A stretch of 64,000 bases of DNA from Flavobacterium terrae (GTDB lineage: Bacteria; Bacteroidota; Bacteroidia; Flavobacteriales; Flavobacteriaceae): the NCBI RefSeq assembly GCF_900142035.1, contig NZ_FQZI01000005.1, forward strand, positions 1 through 64,000. Reading direction: 5' to 3'. Positions 7,137-15,468 of the stretch are shown here, piece after piece; the first letter of the stretch is position 1, and each line of letters opens with the position of its first letter. A program made the translations under genes and the position numbers. The notes beneath the pieces were generated by a model that worked only from the letters and a program-made list of their open reading frames with translations, did not search any database and was not told where the DNA came from.

Positions 7137-8054
7137 ATGAAAGAATATTTTACTTTACAATTAAAAATGCTAAATAGACAATTAACAGAATGGGGAATTG
7201 AACCTATAATTGGATATATAGTTGGTGTTTTCGCATTTATCGGATTTTCAACTAAATTATTCGAAGAAACTCAATATGGCGAATACATTTATATCGCACT
7301 GTCTTTGAGTTTGGTAATAAAAATGAATGAAATAAATAGAACCGAATTTTTGAAACTTTGTTATCCAAAAATTGAATTTATTAAATTAAAACTAATTGAG
7401 AACTTATTTTTTTCGATACCTTTTATTATCTTTTTGGTTTATAAAGAAAAATATTTGATTTCTATTTTACTTTTAATTTCGATTTGCCTTTTAACGTTCG
7501 TTGATTTAAAAAACAAAACAAACTTTACGTTACCAACTCCTTTTTATAAACATCCTTTTGAGTTTGTTGTTGGTTTTAGAACAAATTATTTACTCTATTT
7601 CTTTGCTTACTTTCTGACATTTATGTCAATAAGTGTCGGTAATTTCAATTTGGGACTTTTTTCGTTAATTCTGGTTTTGCTTTCTTGTCTTAATTATTAT
7701 ACAAATTCTGAAAACGAATTTTATGTTTGGATATTTTCATTGACTCCAAAAGAATTTATTATGTACAAATTTAAAAACATCATACTTTATTCAACAATTT
7801 TGAGTTTGCCCATATTAATAAGTTTATCTGTATTTTTTTTTACAAAAATTGATATAATATTGGGTTTTCAATGTTTAGGATATTTGTTTATTTTCACAAC
7901 AATGTTAGCAAAATATTCAGTCTTTCCAGAAAAATTAAATATTAAATTTGGGATTGTCTTCGCATTAACATTGTGGTTTCCACCATTATTATTGCTAATT
8001 ATCCCCTACTTGTACATTCAATCAACAAAAAAACTAAAAGAAATATTGCAATGA
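7137..8054 (+). CDS. ABC transporter permease (ABC-2 type), membrane protein
   Basis: The protein of 305 residues is strongly hydrophobic, with about ten possible membrane segments spread over its length and few charged loops. It has no motif by which the substrate could be named. Its ATGA overlap with the next gene, an ABC ATPase, makes it the permease of an exporter. The pair lies between matched cassette-end sequences (7109-7118 and 8737-8746). No TAnnTTTG promoter was seen in front. The partner ATPase gene is frameshifted as given, so the transporter may not work. Confidence 0.75.
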   Translation: MKEYFTLQLKMLNRQLTEWGIEPIIGYIVGVFAFIGFSTKLFEETQYGEYIYIALSLSLVIKMNEINRTEFLKLCYPKIEFIKLKLIENLFFSIPFIIFLVYKEKYLISILLLISICLLTFVDLKNKTNFTLPTPFYKHPFEFVVGFRTNYLLYFFAYFLTFMSISVGNFNLGLFSLILVLLSCLNYYTNSENEFYVWIFSLTPKEFIMYKFKNIILYSTILSLPILISLSVFFFTKIDIILGFQCLGYLFIFTTMLAKYSVFPEKLNIKFGIVFALTLWFPPLLLLIIPYLYIQSTKKLKEILQ

Positions 8055-8731
8055 TTACTATTGAAAACTTATCTAAATCGTATGGAACAAAAAAAGTATT
8101 AGATGGCATTAACTTAAACCTTGAAAAAGGAAAAGTTTATGGAATTGTTGGTGAAAATGGTGCAGGAAAAACCACATTGTTCAAATGTATTGCTGGATTA
8201 GAAAACATAATGGAACAATCAATTGTGAATATGGAAAACTTAAAGATTTTCTTGGCTATTTACAAACTGAACCTTACTTTTTTTCAAAAATAACAGGTAA
8301 AGAGTATATTCAATTATTATGCAATGCTAGAAATGTAACCAACACCGATCTAAAAGAAAAAAATATATTCGATTTACCATTAAATGAATATGCAGTAAAA
8401 TATTCAACTGGCATGAAAAAAAAAACTCGCATTAACAGCAATATTATTACAAGAAAATAAATTATTCATTTTAGACGAGCCATTTAATGGTGTTGATATT
8501 CATAGTAATATAATAATTACTGAAATAATTCAAAAATTGAAAGAAATGGGAAAATCAATTATAATTTCTTCTCACATTTTTTCGACACTAAACGACACTT
8601 GCGATGAAATATTTTTATTAAAAAATGGACAAATTATTAAGAGAGTTGTGAAAGAAGAATTTAGCAATTTAGAAAGTGAAATGAAAGAGTTTACAATCGG
8701 AAATAAAATTGAAAAATTGAACCTAAAATAA
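8051..8731 (+). pseudogene. ABC transporter ATP-binding protein, disrupted by two frameshifts
   Basis: The ATPase begins at ATG 8051, overlapping the permease stop. Its parts are all present in three frames: Walker A GENGAGKTT, then after a one-base loss near 8201 (GAAAACAT where GAAAAACAT is expected) HNGTINCEYGKLKDFLGYL and YSTGMKKK. After a one-base gain in the A10 tract at 8415-8424 follow Walker B LFILDEPFNGVD and the H-loop region IIISSHIF. The two indels cancel, so first and last frames agree. Both lie in A runs and could be sequencing errors or phase variation; if real, the gene is dead. A corrected protein would have about 226 residues. Confidence 0.8.
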
Positions 8732-8736
8732 AAAAA

Positions 8737-8875
8737 GGCTTATAACAGTTGTTTAGTACAATAACTACTTTTACCTTAACAACAAAGTTCGATTTTCAGC
8801 TGGAAAATCATATCTTAACAAAAAATAATCGTTCCACGCAGCCGATACAGCGCCAAGCCACTGAACGTTGGCAGC
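8737..8875. repeat. attC-like site 7
   Basis: GGCTTATAAC (8737-8746) closes the ABC cassette that opens with GTTATCAGCC at 7109 (9 of 10 bases). GTTGGCAGC (8867-8875) opens the next unit. The 120 nt between them hold no clear stem and no gene. Confidence 0.5.
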
Positions 8876-8891
8876 AATAATACAAAACAGA

Positions 8892-9500
8892 ATGGTAAAA
8901 GGGATTAACTTAGTAGAAAAAATCATAGAATTTGTAGAATTAACTCCAGAAAACCTTGAGTGGAATTTCGAATCATTAAAGGATTTCCCAACTATTCTGT
9001 TAAGACTTAAACAAATTGAATCACTTTTAATTGCATTTAAATTACGAGATATTAAAAAGTTTTCTATTGAAGAAGACATAAAGAATATTTTAAATGGACA
9101 ATTTTATCATAATACAGAACTAAATGAAAAAACAATTTCATTTATCCATAATTTCTTAAAAAAGAAAAATGTTGATGAAGAATATTTAACATTTATAAGT
9201 AATAATCAAATTAACTTTATTTTTCCCAAAATATTAAATTATAAAATTTTAAGTTATAAAATCTTAAACTTTAATTCAGGTTGGTTGGAATGCAATCCGA
9301 GATTCAATTTAGCTTATTTTCATGTTTTGATGGTAGATGAAATAAATGAAAATATTAAAGATAAATTTCAATTATTAGATGAAATTATAGAACTAATTAT
9401 CAATCCTAATAATATAGAATTAACAGAAGTATTTCTAGTCGAAAATTTCAATTATATTTCCGAAGCAGAATTACATAAAATTGATTTGGATCATATTTGA
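8892..9500 (+). CDS. hypothetical protein (cassette gene)
   Basis: The 202 residues match no family I recognise. The protein is soluble, rich in Ile, Asn, Lys and Glu, mostly helical in appearance, and has no signal peptide or membrane segment. I chose ATG 8892, because an in-frame TTG at 8868 lies inside the core GTTGGCAGC (8867-8875). It is alone in its unit, which ends near 9514-9522 with a degenerate core (GCTGCTACC, 7 of 9). No promoter is visible. Confidence 0.65.
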   Translation: MVKGINLVEKIIEFVELTPENLEWNFESLKDFPTILLRLKQIESLLIAFKLRDIKKFSIEEDIKNILNGQFYHNTELNEKTISFIHNFLKKKNVDEEYLTFISNNQINFIFPKILNYKILSYKILNFNSGWLECNPRFNLAYFHVLMVDEINENIKDKFQLLDEIIELIINPNNIELTEVFLVENFNYISEAELHKIDLDHI

Positions 9501-9511
9501 AAATATAATTA

Positions 9512-9540
9512 GTGCTGCTACCAAGCGTTTAACAAGATTG
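9512..9540. repeat. degenerate attC-like end, site 8
   Basis: GCTGCTACC (9514-9522) matches the reverse complement of GTTGGCAGC (8867) at 7 of 9 bases, followed by AAGCGTTTAACAAG. It probably marks the right end of the cassette-like array. No palindrome partner is seen to the right. Confidence 0.35.
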
Positions 9541-9661
9541 CAAATTTTGTAGTAAATTCACATTATTATTAGTAGTAAGATGTTTTAATTTATTAGAAAA
9601 TAAATTCTTTTAAGGCAAGATTTATTAGCCAAGTAAATAATAACAAACTAAACTTCAACTC

Positions 9662-10876
9662 ATGGCTTTCAACGAAAACACAGTACAAAGAATTAGAACG
9701 TTTTTCCAAAATAAGAACGCTGATTTCTATGAAAAGAAAATGTTTAGTGGAGTTTGTTTTATGGTCGACGATAAAATGTGTTGCGGATCACATATTGACA
9801 AAGAAAGTGGAGAAGACTTTTTACTTTGTAGAATTGGTGAAGAAGTCTATGAAAAAGCATTAGAAATGCCTAATGTAATTCCTATGGAATTTACAGGAAA
9901 AGCTATGAAAGGATACATTTTCGTAACTGAAAACGGACATAAAAGCTCAAAAGATTTACAGTATTGGTTAGAGTTATGTTTAGAATTTAATCCTAGAGCA
10001 AAAGCAAGCAAAAAAAATAACATAATGAAAATATCTCCAGTAATTGAAATTGAAGAGTTAGTAAACATTAAAGGGGATTCTAATGTGAAAATTTTTGATG
10101 TAAGTAATGGAAAAAACAGCAAAGATAATTTTGAATTAGAACATTTAGAGGGGGCTTCTTTTGTAGATCTTAACACTCTACTAGCAGATATCAAAAGTGA
10201 TGTTGCAAATGGTGGTCGACATCCTTTACCTGATATAAAAACATTCAAAAATACATTAACCTCATTAGGAATTTCTAAAAACACACATGTAATCATTTAT
10301 GATAACAAAAAAGGATCTAATGCTGCAGCGAGATTTTGGTGGATGTTAAAATCTGTTGGACATCAAAAGGTTCAAGTTTTAAATGGTGGTTTTGACTACG
10401 CTAAAAAAAACAATTTCCCTTTAGAATCTGGTCACGGATCTCCAGCAAAAATAGATGAAAGCTATGCAATTGAAAATTGGCAATTACCAACTGTTACTAT
10501 TCAAGAAGTTGAAAATGCAACATATAATAAAAATTATTTAATCGTTGATGTTAGAGACAAAGATAGATATGATGGTATAAGTGAACCTATTGATCTAATT
10601 GCTGGGCACATCCCTGGAGCAATAAACATTCCTTTCACAGAGAATTTAGACGAAAATGGTTTATTTCTAAATCCTAATGAATTAAAGAGGAAATATGAAT
10701 CAATATTTCAAGAAATCAATCCAAAAAACATCATTATCCTTTGTGGTTCTGGAGTTACTGCTTGCCATACTTTATTAGCATTAGATTATGCTGGAATTGA
10801 AATCCCAAATCTTTATGTAGGTTCGTGGAGTGAATGGAGCAGAAACAATAAAGAGATTATAAAAAAGAGCAATTAA
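9662..10876 (+). CDS. TfoX-like domain fused to a two-domain sulfurtransferase (rhodanese)
   Basis: The protein has 404 residues. Residues 1-115 form a TfoX N-terminal-like domain (KKMFSGVCFMVDDKMCCG, then GKAMKGYIFV). Residues 122-404 form a tandem rhodanese of the thiosulfate/3-mercaptopyruvate sulfurtransferase type with active-site loop CGSGVTAC at about 360. The join falls in an A8 tract (10009-10016). With one A fewer the TfoX part would end at TAA overlapping the ATG at 10024 (TAATG), the normal form of two coupled genes. The fusion may thus be a recent indel, a sequencing error or a frameshift site. The terminator hairpin overlaps the last codons. Confidence 0.8.
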   Translation: MAFNENTVQRIRTFFQNKNADFYEKKMFSGVCFMVDDKMCCGSHIDKESGEDFLLCRIGEEVYEKALEMPNVIPMEFTGKAMKGYIFVTENGHKSSKDLQYWLELCLEFNPRAKASKKNNIMKISPVIEIEELVNIKGDSNVKIFDVSNGKNSKDNFELEHLEGASFVDLNTLLADIKSDVANGGRHPLPDIKTFKNTLTSLGISKNTHVIIYDNKKGSNAAARFWWMLKSVGHQKVQVLNGGFDYAKKNNFPLESGHGSPAKIDESYAIENWQLPTVTIQEVENATYNKNYLIVDVRDKDRYDGISEPIDLIAGHIPGAINIPFTENLDENGLFLNPNELKRKYESIFQEINPKNIIILCGSGVTACHTLLALDYAGIEIPNLYVGSWSEWSRNNKEIIKKSN

Positions 10877-10893
10877 ATATTGCTCTTTTTTAT
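10861..10893. terminator. bidirectional terminator between the sulfurtransferase and SDR genes
   Basis: AAGAGCAAT pairs with ATTGCTCTT around a short AT loop, with A run before and T run after. It lies between two convergent genes and its left arm is part of the sulfurtransferase coding end. Confidence 0.75.
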
Positions 10894-10911
10894 GATAAGA
10901 ATTCTAAAAAA

Positions 10912-11679
10912 TTAAATATGAACCCCTCCTGCTACTTCTATTCGCTGTGCATTTACCCATTTAGCATCATCACTACATAAAAATGCAACCACACTTCCTA
11001 TATCGTCTGGTAAACCTACTCGACCTAATGCAGTTGTATTTGCTATCATTGCATTTAATTCAGCATTATCACGCACTGCTCCTCCTCCAAAATCTGTAGC
11101 AATCGCACCAGGAGCAATAGTATTCACTCTTATTTTTCTAGCACCAAATTCTTGAGCTTGATATCTAGATAAACTCTCAATAGCCGCTTTCATAATCGCA
11201 TATGGAGCATAATTAGGATAACTAAATCTTGCTAAACCAGATGAAATATTAACTATAGCACCTCCATCAGTAATGATTGGCAAAAGTTTTTGGGTAATAA
11301 AGTAAGGGGCTTTTAAATGAATGCTAACCATGCTATCAAAAATTTCTTCTGAAGTATCGGCAATACTTGCATATGTTCCAACCCCTGCATTATTTACTAG
11401 AGCAAATAACTTATCTGTTCCAAAACCTTCCTTAAGTGTTGCTTTTACTTGATTAACAAAAGAATCAAAACTTTTTGAATCGGCAACATCTAATTGAAGC
11501 GCTTCAGCTTTTTTTCCTATAGCTACTATTTCTGTAACCACTTTTTTTGCTTCTTCAGCGTTAGTATTAAACGTAAAAATTATGTCAAAACCTCTCTTTG
11601 CTAATTGAAGAACCATATCTCTTCCTAATCCTCGACTTCCACCGGTAACCAAGGCAACTTTACTTAAATCTTTAGTCAT
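10912..11679 (-). CDS. SDR-family NAD(P)-dependent oxidoreductase
   Basis: This classical short-chain dehydrogenase of 255 residues has the cofactor motif TGGSRGLG near the N-terminus, NNAG (LVNNAGVGTYA), the catalytic Ser in NISSG and the catalytic Tyr-Lys as YAIMK. The C-terminus ends in the usual 'G..VAFLCSDDAKWVNAQRIEVAGG' pattern. Several SDRs with such ends are annotated as 3-oxoacyl-ACP reductase-like, but the substrate is not known. The start at 11679 gives MTKDLSKVALVTGG; a longer frame to 11706 has no support. An AraC regulator gene stands upstream on the same strand and may control it. Confidence 0.88.
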   Translation of the reverse strand: MTKDLSKVALVTGGSRGLGRDMVLQLAKRGFDIIFTFNTNAEEAKKVVTEIVAIGKKAEALQLDVADSKSFDSFVNQVKATLKEGFGTDKLFALVNNAGVGTYASIADTSEEIFDSMVSIHLKAPYFITQKLLPIITDGGAIVNISSGLARFSYPNYAPYAIMKAAIESLSRYQAQEFGARKIRVNTIAPGAIATDFGGGAVRDNAELNAMIANTTALGRVGLPDDIGSVVAFLCSDDAKWVNAQRIEVAGGVHI

Positions 11680-11768
11680 TTTGTTTACTTTAAAATTAAA
11701 GTACAAATATCATGACTTTAACAAATAAGCTTATTACAATTAGCAATCTTTAATTTGTAAAATTCAAA

Positions 11769-12698
11769 TCATCCTCTAAACTTCAAAGGAGATAAAGCAG
11801 TGTGCTTTTTAAAAAAGTTAGAAAAGTGTGCTACTTCTTCAAAACCTAATGCAAAAGCAATTTCCGAAACATTCCAATGTGTTTGTTTTAGCAGAATCTT
11901 TGCTTCTTCTGCAATTCTACCATTAATAATTTCTGTAGTACTTCTTCCTGTAGTTTCTTTTAAAACTTTATTCAAATGATTTGTATGAATACTTAAAGCA
12001 TTAGCAAAATCAACTGGAGTTTTATGCTGAATAACTTGAGCATTATTTTCTATTGGAAACTGCCTTTCTAATAACTCAATAAATAAAGACGAAATTCTAC
12101 CAGCCGCATTAGTATTACTCACAATACTCTCAATTGGTTTTAGTTTTTGACCTGAATGAATTAGTTCCAAAACATAATTTCGTAGCAAATCATATTTAAA
12201 TGTATAATCCGAAGATAATTCAGTGTCCATTTTTTTGAATATGGCTTCAATTTCAAGATATTGCTCATCACTTAATTGATAAATAAAATCACTACTTGGA
12301 AGAAAAATAGGCAATTCATCAATTAACAATCCTGTCTTAGATTTAGACATAAATTCTTTTGTAAAAACACAAAAAAAACCAGATTGATTATTGTCTTGTG
12401 GAATATATCTGTATGGAATTTTTGGTGTAGCAAACAATATACCTTGCTTTTCAATAAGTACTTGCTTACCTGCGTACTCAACGAGGTTTTTACCTTTGAT
12501 TAAACTTATCTTGTAATACAACCTGCGATTGTATGTCATTTCTGATTTTTTTCTATCACAATAATAGAATTTAACAATGTCAAAAACATTGAAATGACCT
12601 AAATCCATTGTGCTTTTACTATCTAAAAAGCTGTCTAGTTGACAACTGCTGTCTCCACAAATTTCTTTGTAAAAATCTCTAATGCTTACATTTTCCAT
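11769..12698 (-). CDS. AraC-family transcriptional regulator
   Basis: The protein of 309 residues has an N-terminal sensing domain (cupin-like, about 1-195) and a C-terminal AraC double helix-turn-helix (about 205-305: HLNKVLKETTGRSTTEIINGR, then WNVSEIAFALGFEEVAHFSN and FFKKHTALSPLKFR). The start at ATG 12698 is supported by a good promoter at 12721-12753. It is transcribed away from the AhpD-like gene at 12898. The intergenic space has two inverted repeats that may be its operators. Control of both neighbours is inferred from the layout. Confidence 0.9.
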   Translation of the reverse strand: MENVSIRDFYKEICGDSSCQLDSFLDSKSTMDLGHFNVFDIVKFYYCDRKKSEMTYNRRLYYKISLIKGKNLVEYAGKQVLIEKQGILFATPKIPYRYIPQDNNQSGFFCVFTKEFMSKSKTGLLIDELPIFLPSSDFIYQLSDEQYLEIEAIFKKMDTELSSDYTFKYDLLRNYVLELIHSGQKLKPIESIVSNTNAAGRISSLFIELLERQFPIENNAQVIQHKTPVDFANALSIHTNHLNKVLKETTGRSTTEIINGRIAEEAKILLKQTHWNVSEIAFALGFEEVAHFSNFFKKHTALSPLKFRG

Positions 12699-12720
12699 AT
12701 TTGCAAAATTCAAATCACTA

Positions 12721-12753
12721 CAAAGATATTATTTTAAAAATTATTTACTCCAA
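12721..12753 (-). promoter_or_regulatory. promoter of the AraC regulator gene
   Basis: Read on the minus strand, TATCTTTG (12721-12728) is the -7 element and TTG (12751-12753) the -33 element, with a spacer of 22 nt. It fits the Bacteroidota consensus and sets the start at 12698. Confidence 0.65.
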
Positions 12754-12791
12754 AATAAGTACAATACTATTAGGAAATAAAATAATGCTCG

Positions 12792-12809
12792 ATGGAAAAT
12801 TGTCCATCA
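12792..12809. promoter_or_regulatory. inverted repeat, possible AraC operator 1
   Basis: GATGGA and TCCATC are perfect 6-bp arms separated by 6 nt in the divergent region between the AraC and AhpD-like genes. The operator role is inferred. Confidence 0.35.
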
Positions 12810-12861
12810 ATAAGCGTTAAATATCCATTTAAAGAAGCAGTAATAAGCCACAACTTTGCAA

Positions 12862-12875
12862 TGTCAATAATGACA
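12862..12875. promoter_or_regulatory. inverted repeat, possible operator 2
   Basis: TGTCAATAATGACA has perfect 5-bp arms around ATAA and lies 22 nt before the AhpD-like start, overlapping the expected transcription start. CAACTTTG at 12851-12858, one base off the -7 consensus, lies just before it. Confidence 0.35.
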
Positions 12876-12897
12876 AAGAATTTAAAAATCATAAAAA

Positions 12898-13428
12898 ATG
12901 ACAACATTTAAAGTTCCTACAAGAGAAGAAGTAGCACCAGCTAATCAAGCAATTTTTGATAATTTAAATAAAGCATTAGGATTTGTACCTAACTTATACG
13001 CAACCATTGCTTATTCAAAAAATGGTTTAGAAAGATTTTTAGCTTATCAAAATGCTAAAACATCATTAACAAACAAAGAAAAAGAAGCCGTAAACCTAAT
13101 CGTAAGTCAAGTAAACGAATGTATTTACTGTCAAAGCGCTCATCTTGTCTTAGGCAAAATGAATGGTTTTAGCGATGAACAATTAAATGAAATTAGACAC
13201 GGTAAATCGTCAGATAGTAAACTAAATGCATTAATCGTTCTTGCAGCAGATATCACAAAAAACAGAGGCTATGCAAATGACTCAAACATTAAAGCTTTTT
13301 TTGATGCAAATTATACCGAAGAAAATTTAGTCGATTTAATCCTTCTTGTAAGTGATAAAACTGCCATGAATTACTTGCATAATTTAACAAAAGTTCCCGT
13401 TGACTTTCCCATAGCTCAAGCAATTTAA
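12898..13428 (+). CDS. carboxymuconolactone decarboxylase / AhpD-like family protein
   Basis: The protein of 176 residues has the AhpD-type motif CIYCQSAH (Cys-x2-Cys-x3-His, about residues 77-84) within a helical domain of the carboxymuconolactone-decarboxylase family. Proteins with both Cys are usually peroxidase-like or act in oxidative-stress defence rather than being true decarboxylases. It is divergent from the AraC regulator and may be its target. A 10-bp perfect hairpin (13440-13465) follows the stop. Confidence 0.88.
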   Translation: MTTFKVPTREEVAPANQAIFDNLNKALGFVPNLYATIAYSKNGLERFLAYQNAKTSLTNKEKEAVNLIVSQVNECIYCQSAHLVLGKMNGFSDEQLNEIRHGKSSDSKLNALIVLAADITKNRGYANDSNIKAFFDANYTEENLVDLILLVSDKTAMNYLHNLTKVPVDFPIAQAI

Positions 13429-13432
13429 TTAA

Positions 13433-13465
13433 TACTTTTGCGAACCATACTTGGATATGGTTCGC
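13433..13465 (+). promoter_or_regulatory. -7 element joined to a perfect 10-bp hairpin
   Basis: TACTTTTG (13433-13440) fits the -7 consensus for the NTF2-like gene. Its last base begins GCGAACCATA (13440-13449), whose exact reverse complement TATGGTTCGC stands at 13456-13465. The hairpin would lie at the very start of the transcript, or be an operator, or end the upstream transcript. It has only a weak T run behind it. Confidence 0.5.
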
Positions 13466-13485
13466 ATATTTTCAAACAAATAAAT

Positions 13486-13908
13486 ATGGAAAATATAGAA
13501 CAAAGGCTACCTTTACCTCCTTTCACATTGGAAACAGCTTTACAAAAAGTAAAACTTGCTGAAGATGCATGGAACAGTAAAAATCCAGACGAAATAGCTA
13601 AAGCTTACACCATAGATACACAATGGCGAAATAGAACTGAATTTATAAATGGTAGAGATGAAGTTGAAGCTTTTTTAAAACGAAAATGGCAAAAAGAAAT
13701 CAATTATAAGTTAAAAAAGGAATTGTGGGGTTTTCGTGAAAACAGAATGGCAGTTCTTTTTGAATATGAATACCAAGATATTGATGGCCAATGGTGGAGA
13801 GCTTACGGAAATGAAAATTGGGAGTTTGACGAAAATGGATTGATGCAAAAAAGATTTGCAAGCATTAATGACTTACCTATTAACGAAAAAGACAGGAAAA
13901 TTATATAA
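13486..13908 (+). CDS. NTF2-like (SnoaL/DUF1348) family protein
   Basis: The protein of 140 residues resembles the DUF1348 branch of the NTF2-like fold: [18 protein letters not shown], then [26 protein letters not shown] and [17 protein letters not shown]. Such proteins form a cone-shaped pocket; no reaction is established for this branch. I start it at ATG 13486, since the longer frame from TTG 13438 would overlap the -7 element and hairpin. It lies between the AhpD-like gene and a second AraC gene, 9 nt before the latter, and may be cotranscribed with it. Confidence 0.85.
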   Translation: MENIEQRLPLPPFTLETALQKVKLAEDAWNSKNPDEIAKAYTIDTQWRNRTEFINGRDEVEAFLKRKWQKEINYKLKKELWGFRENRMAVLFEYEYQDIDGQWWRAYGNENWEFDENGLMQKRFASINDLPINEKDRKII

Positions 13909-13917
13909 ATAAAATTG

Positions 13918-14799
13918 ATGATGAACGAAGATAATCTGACTTTGATTAACCCTCAAACTGGAAATTTAGCTTTTAAAATTTCTTCATTTATTGATAGTAA
14001 TCCATTTGAAGAGCTACAAAGACTTAATCATTTTTCACTTATATGGATTAAAAAAGGAAAAGGGACAGTGAAAGCAGACTTTTCTGAATACAACTTTAAT
14101 TCTAATACTTTATTTGCATTTTCTCCATATCAGCCATTCCTATTTCAAAACAATGAAAAAATAGAAGGTGTAGTTTTAAATTTCCACCCAGATTTCTTCT
14201 GTATACACAAACACCAACAAGAAGTAGCCTGTAATGGAATTTTATTCAACAACATATACAGTCCGCCGTTCGTTAAAATTGACGATACTGCTTCAAGCAC
14301 TTTTGATATGCTTTTGACACAAATAAAAGCCGAAATGAATAATAAGGCTTTAGCTCAGTACGAATTACTAGTTTCTTATCTAAAAATATACTTAATCACG
14401 GCTTCACGTTTAAAATCAGAACAACAATCCGAATCAGAAATCATTGTCTCAGAAAACAAAGAACCTTTTATATTGCAGAATTTAAAAAATTACATTGAAA
14501 TTCATTATAAAACCAAAAGATCTGCAAGTGATTATGCCAACCTGTTAAACATTACTCCAAAAGCCTTGGCAAGAATTACTAAAAACCATTTTAACAGAAC
14601 ACTTACTGATTTAATCTCAGAAAGAATAATTATTGAAGCAAAAAGAGAATTGTATTTGACTAATAAAGCAATAAAAGAAATTGCGCACAATTTAGGCTAT
14701 GATGACGAATATTATTTTAGTCGTTTTTTTAAAAACAACACTGCAATTTCTCCACAATTATATCGAGATACAGTTGGTTTTGGCAAATCTATGAGTTGA
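13918..14799 (+). CDS. AraC-family transcriptional regulator
   Basis: The protein of about 293 residues has an N-terminal cupin-like sensing half (FSEYNFNSNTLFAFSPYQPF) and a C-terminal AraC domain (about 185-285: YANLLNITPKALARITKNHF, then NKAIKEIAHNLGYDDEYYFS and RFFKNNTAISPQLYR). Two ATG codons (13918, 13921) could serve as start; the in-frame TTG at 13915 is less likely. It follows the NTF2-like gene by 9 nt on the same strand. It is the second AraC regulator within 1.3 kb, so this small cluster has one at each side. Confidence 0.88.
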   Translation: MMNEDNLTLINPQTGNLAFKISSFIDSNPFEELQRLNHFSLIWIKKGKGTVKADFSEYNFNSNTLFAFSPYQPFLFQNNEKIEGVVLNFHPDFFCIHKHQQEVACNGILFNNIYSPPFVKIDDTASSTFDMLLTQIKAEMNNKALAQYELLVSYLKIYLITASRLKSEQQSESEIIVSENKEPFILQNLKNYIEIHYKTKRSASDYANLLNITPKALARITKNHFNRTLTDLISERIIIEAKRELYLTNKAIKEIAHNLGYDDEYYFSRFFKNNTAISPQLYRDTVGFGKSMS

Positions 14800-14893
14800 T
14801 CGACTGTAAACTTGCTTATTTTTAATAATAGTTGATAGATTAAAGTATATTTAATACTTTAGTTTTAATCATTTGATAAAGTAACAGCAAAAA

Positions 14894-15466
14894 ATGGACA
14901 AATCAACTAAGACTTGGCAACAAAACGAGTTGTGGGAAAAAGAAATTGATCTATTAAAAGCAATAATTAATAAAACTCCTTTAGTCGAAACAGTGAAATG
15001 GGGAGGGATTGTATATACTTATAATAATAAAAACGTATTAGGAATAGGCGGCTTCAAATCCTATTTTGGTCTTTGGTTTTTCAATGGCGTTTTTTTAAAA
15101 GACAGTTTAAATATTTTAGTTAGTGGAAATGAAACTACTAAAGCCCTTCGACAATGGAGATTTAACTCATCAGAGGAACTTGATGAAAAAAAAATATTAG
15201 AGTATATAAGCGAAGCTATAGAGCTTGAAAAAGAAGGCAGAGTTCATAAAGCAGAAAAATCTCCTTTAGTTATGTCTGTTTTTTTTGAAGATTTTTTAAA
15301 CCAAGAAAATTTAAATTCTGACTTCGAAAAGTTTACACTAACAAAGAAAAAAGAGTTTGTGGAGTATATTGATACTGCAAAACAGGAAAAGACTAAGCTA
15401 GCAAGGCTCGAAAAAATAAAACCAATGATTATCGAAGGCATTGGTTTAAATGATAAGTACAGATAA
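14894..15466 (+). CDS. YdeI-family protein (DUF1801 / OmdA-like)
   Basis: The 190 residues begin with a DUF1801-like fold (LLKAIINKTPLVETVKWGGI, YTYNNKNVLGIGGFKSYFGL and WFFNGVFL) and end in the YdeI/OmdA-like helical tail (FEKFTLTKKKEFVEYIDTAK and KPMIIEGIGLND). The family is named for bacteriocin-protection and OmpD-associated proteins, but the biochemical role is unsettled. It stands alone on the plus strand and faces yajC across a strong shared terminator. Confidence 0.82.
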   Translation: MDKSTKTWQQNELWEKEIDLLKAIINKTPLVETVKWGGIVYTYNNKNVLGIGGFKSYFGLWFFNGVFLKDSLNILVSGNETTKALRQWRFNSSEELDEKKILEYISEAIELEKEGRVHKAEKSPLVMSVFFEDFLNQENLNSDFEKFTLTKKKEFVEYIDTAKQEKTKLARLEKIKPMIIEGIGLNDKYR

Positions 15467-15468
15467 AT

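Noticed and set aside
54..9540. Canonical integron attC sites
   Set aside because: The cores do not match RYYYAAC/GTTRRRY and no integrase is in view, so I call them attC-like only.
10912..12713. SDR and AraC genes as part of the cassette array
   Set aside because: They have ordinary promoters and terminators and no complementary ends; the array appears to end near 9540.
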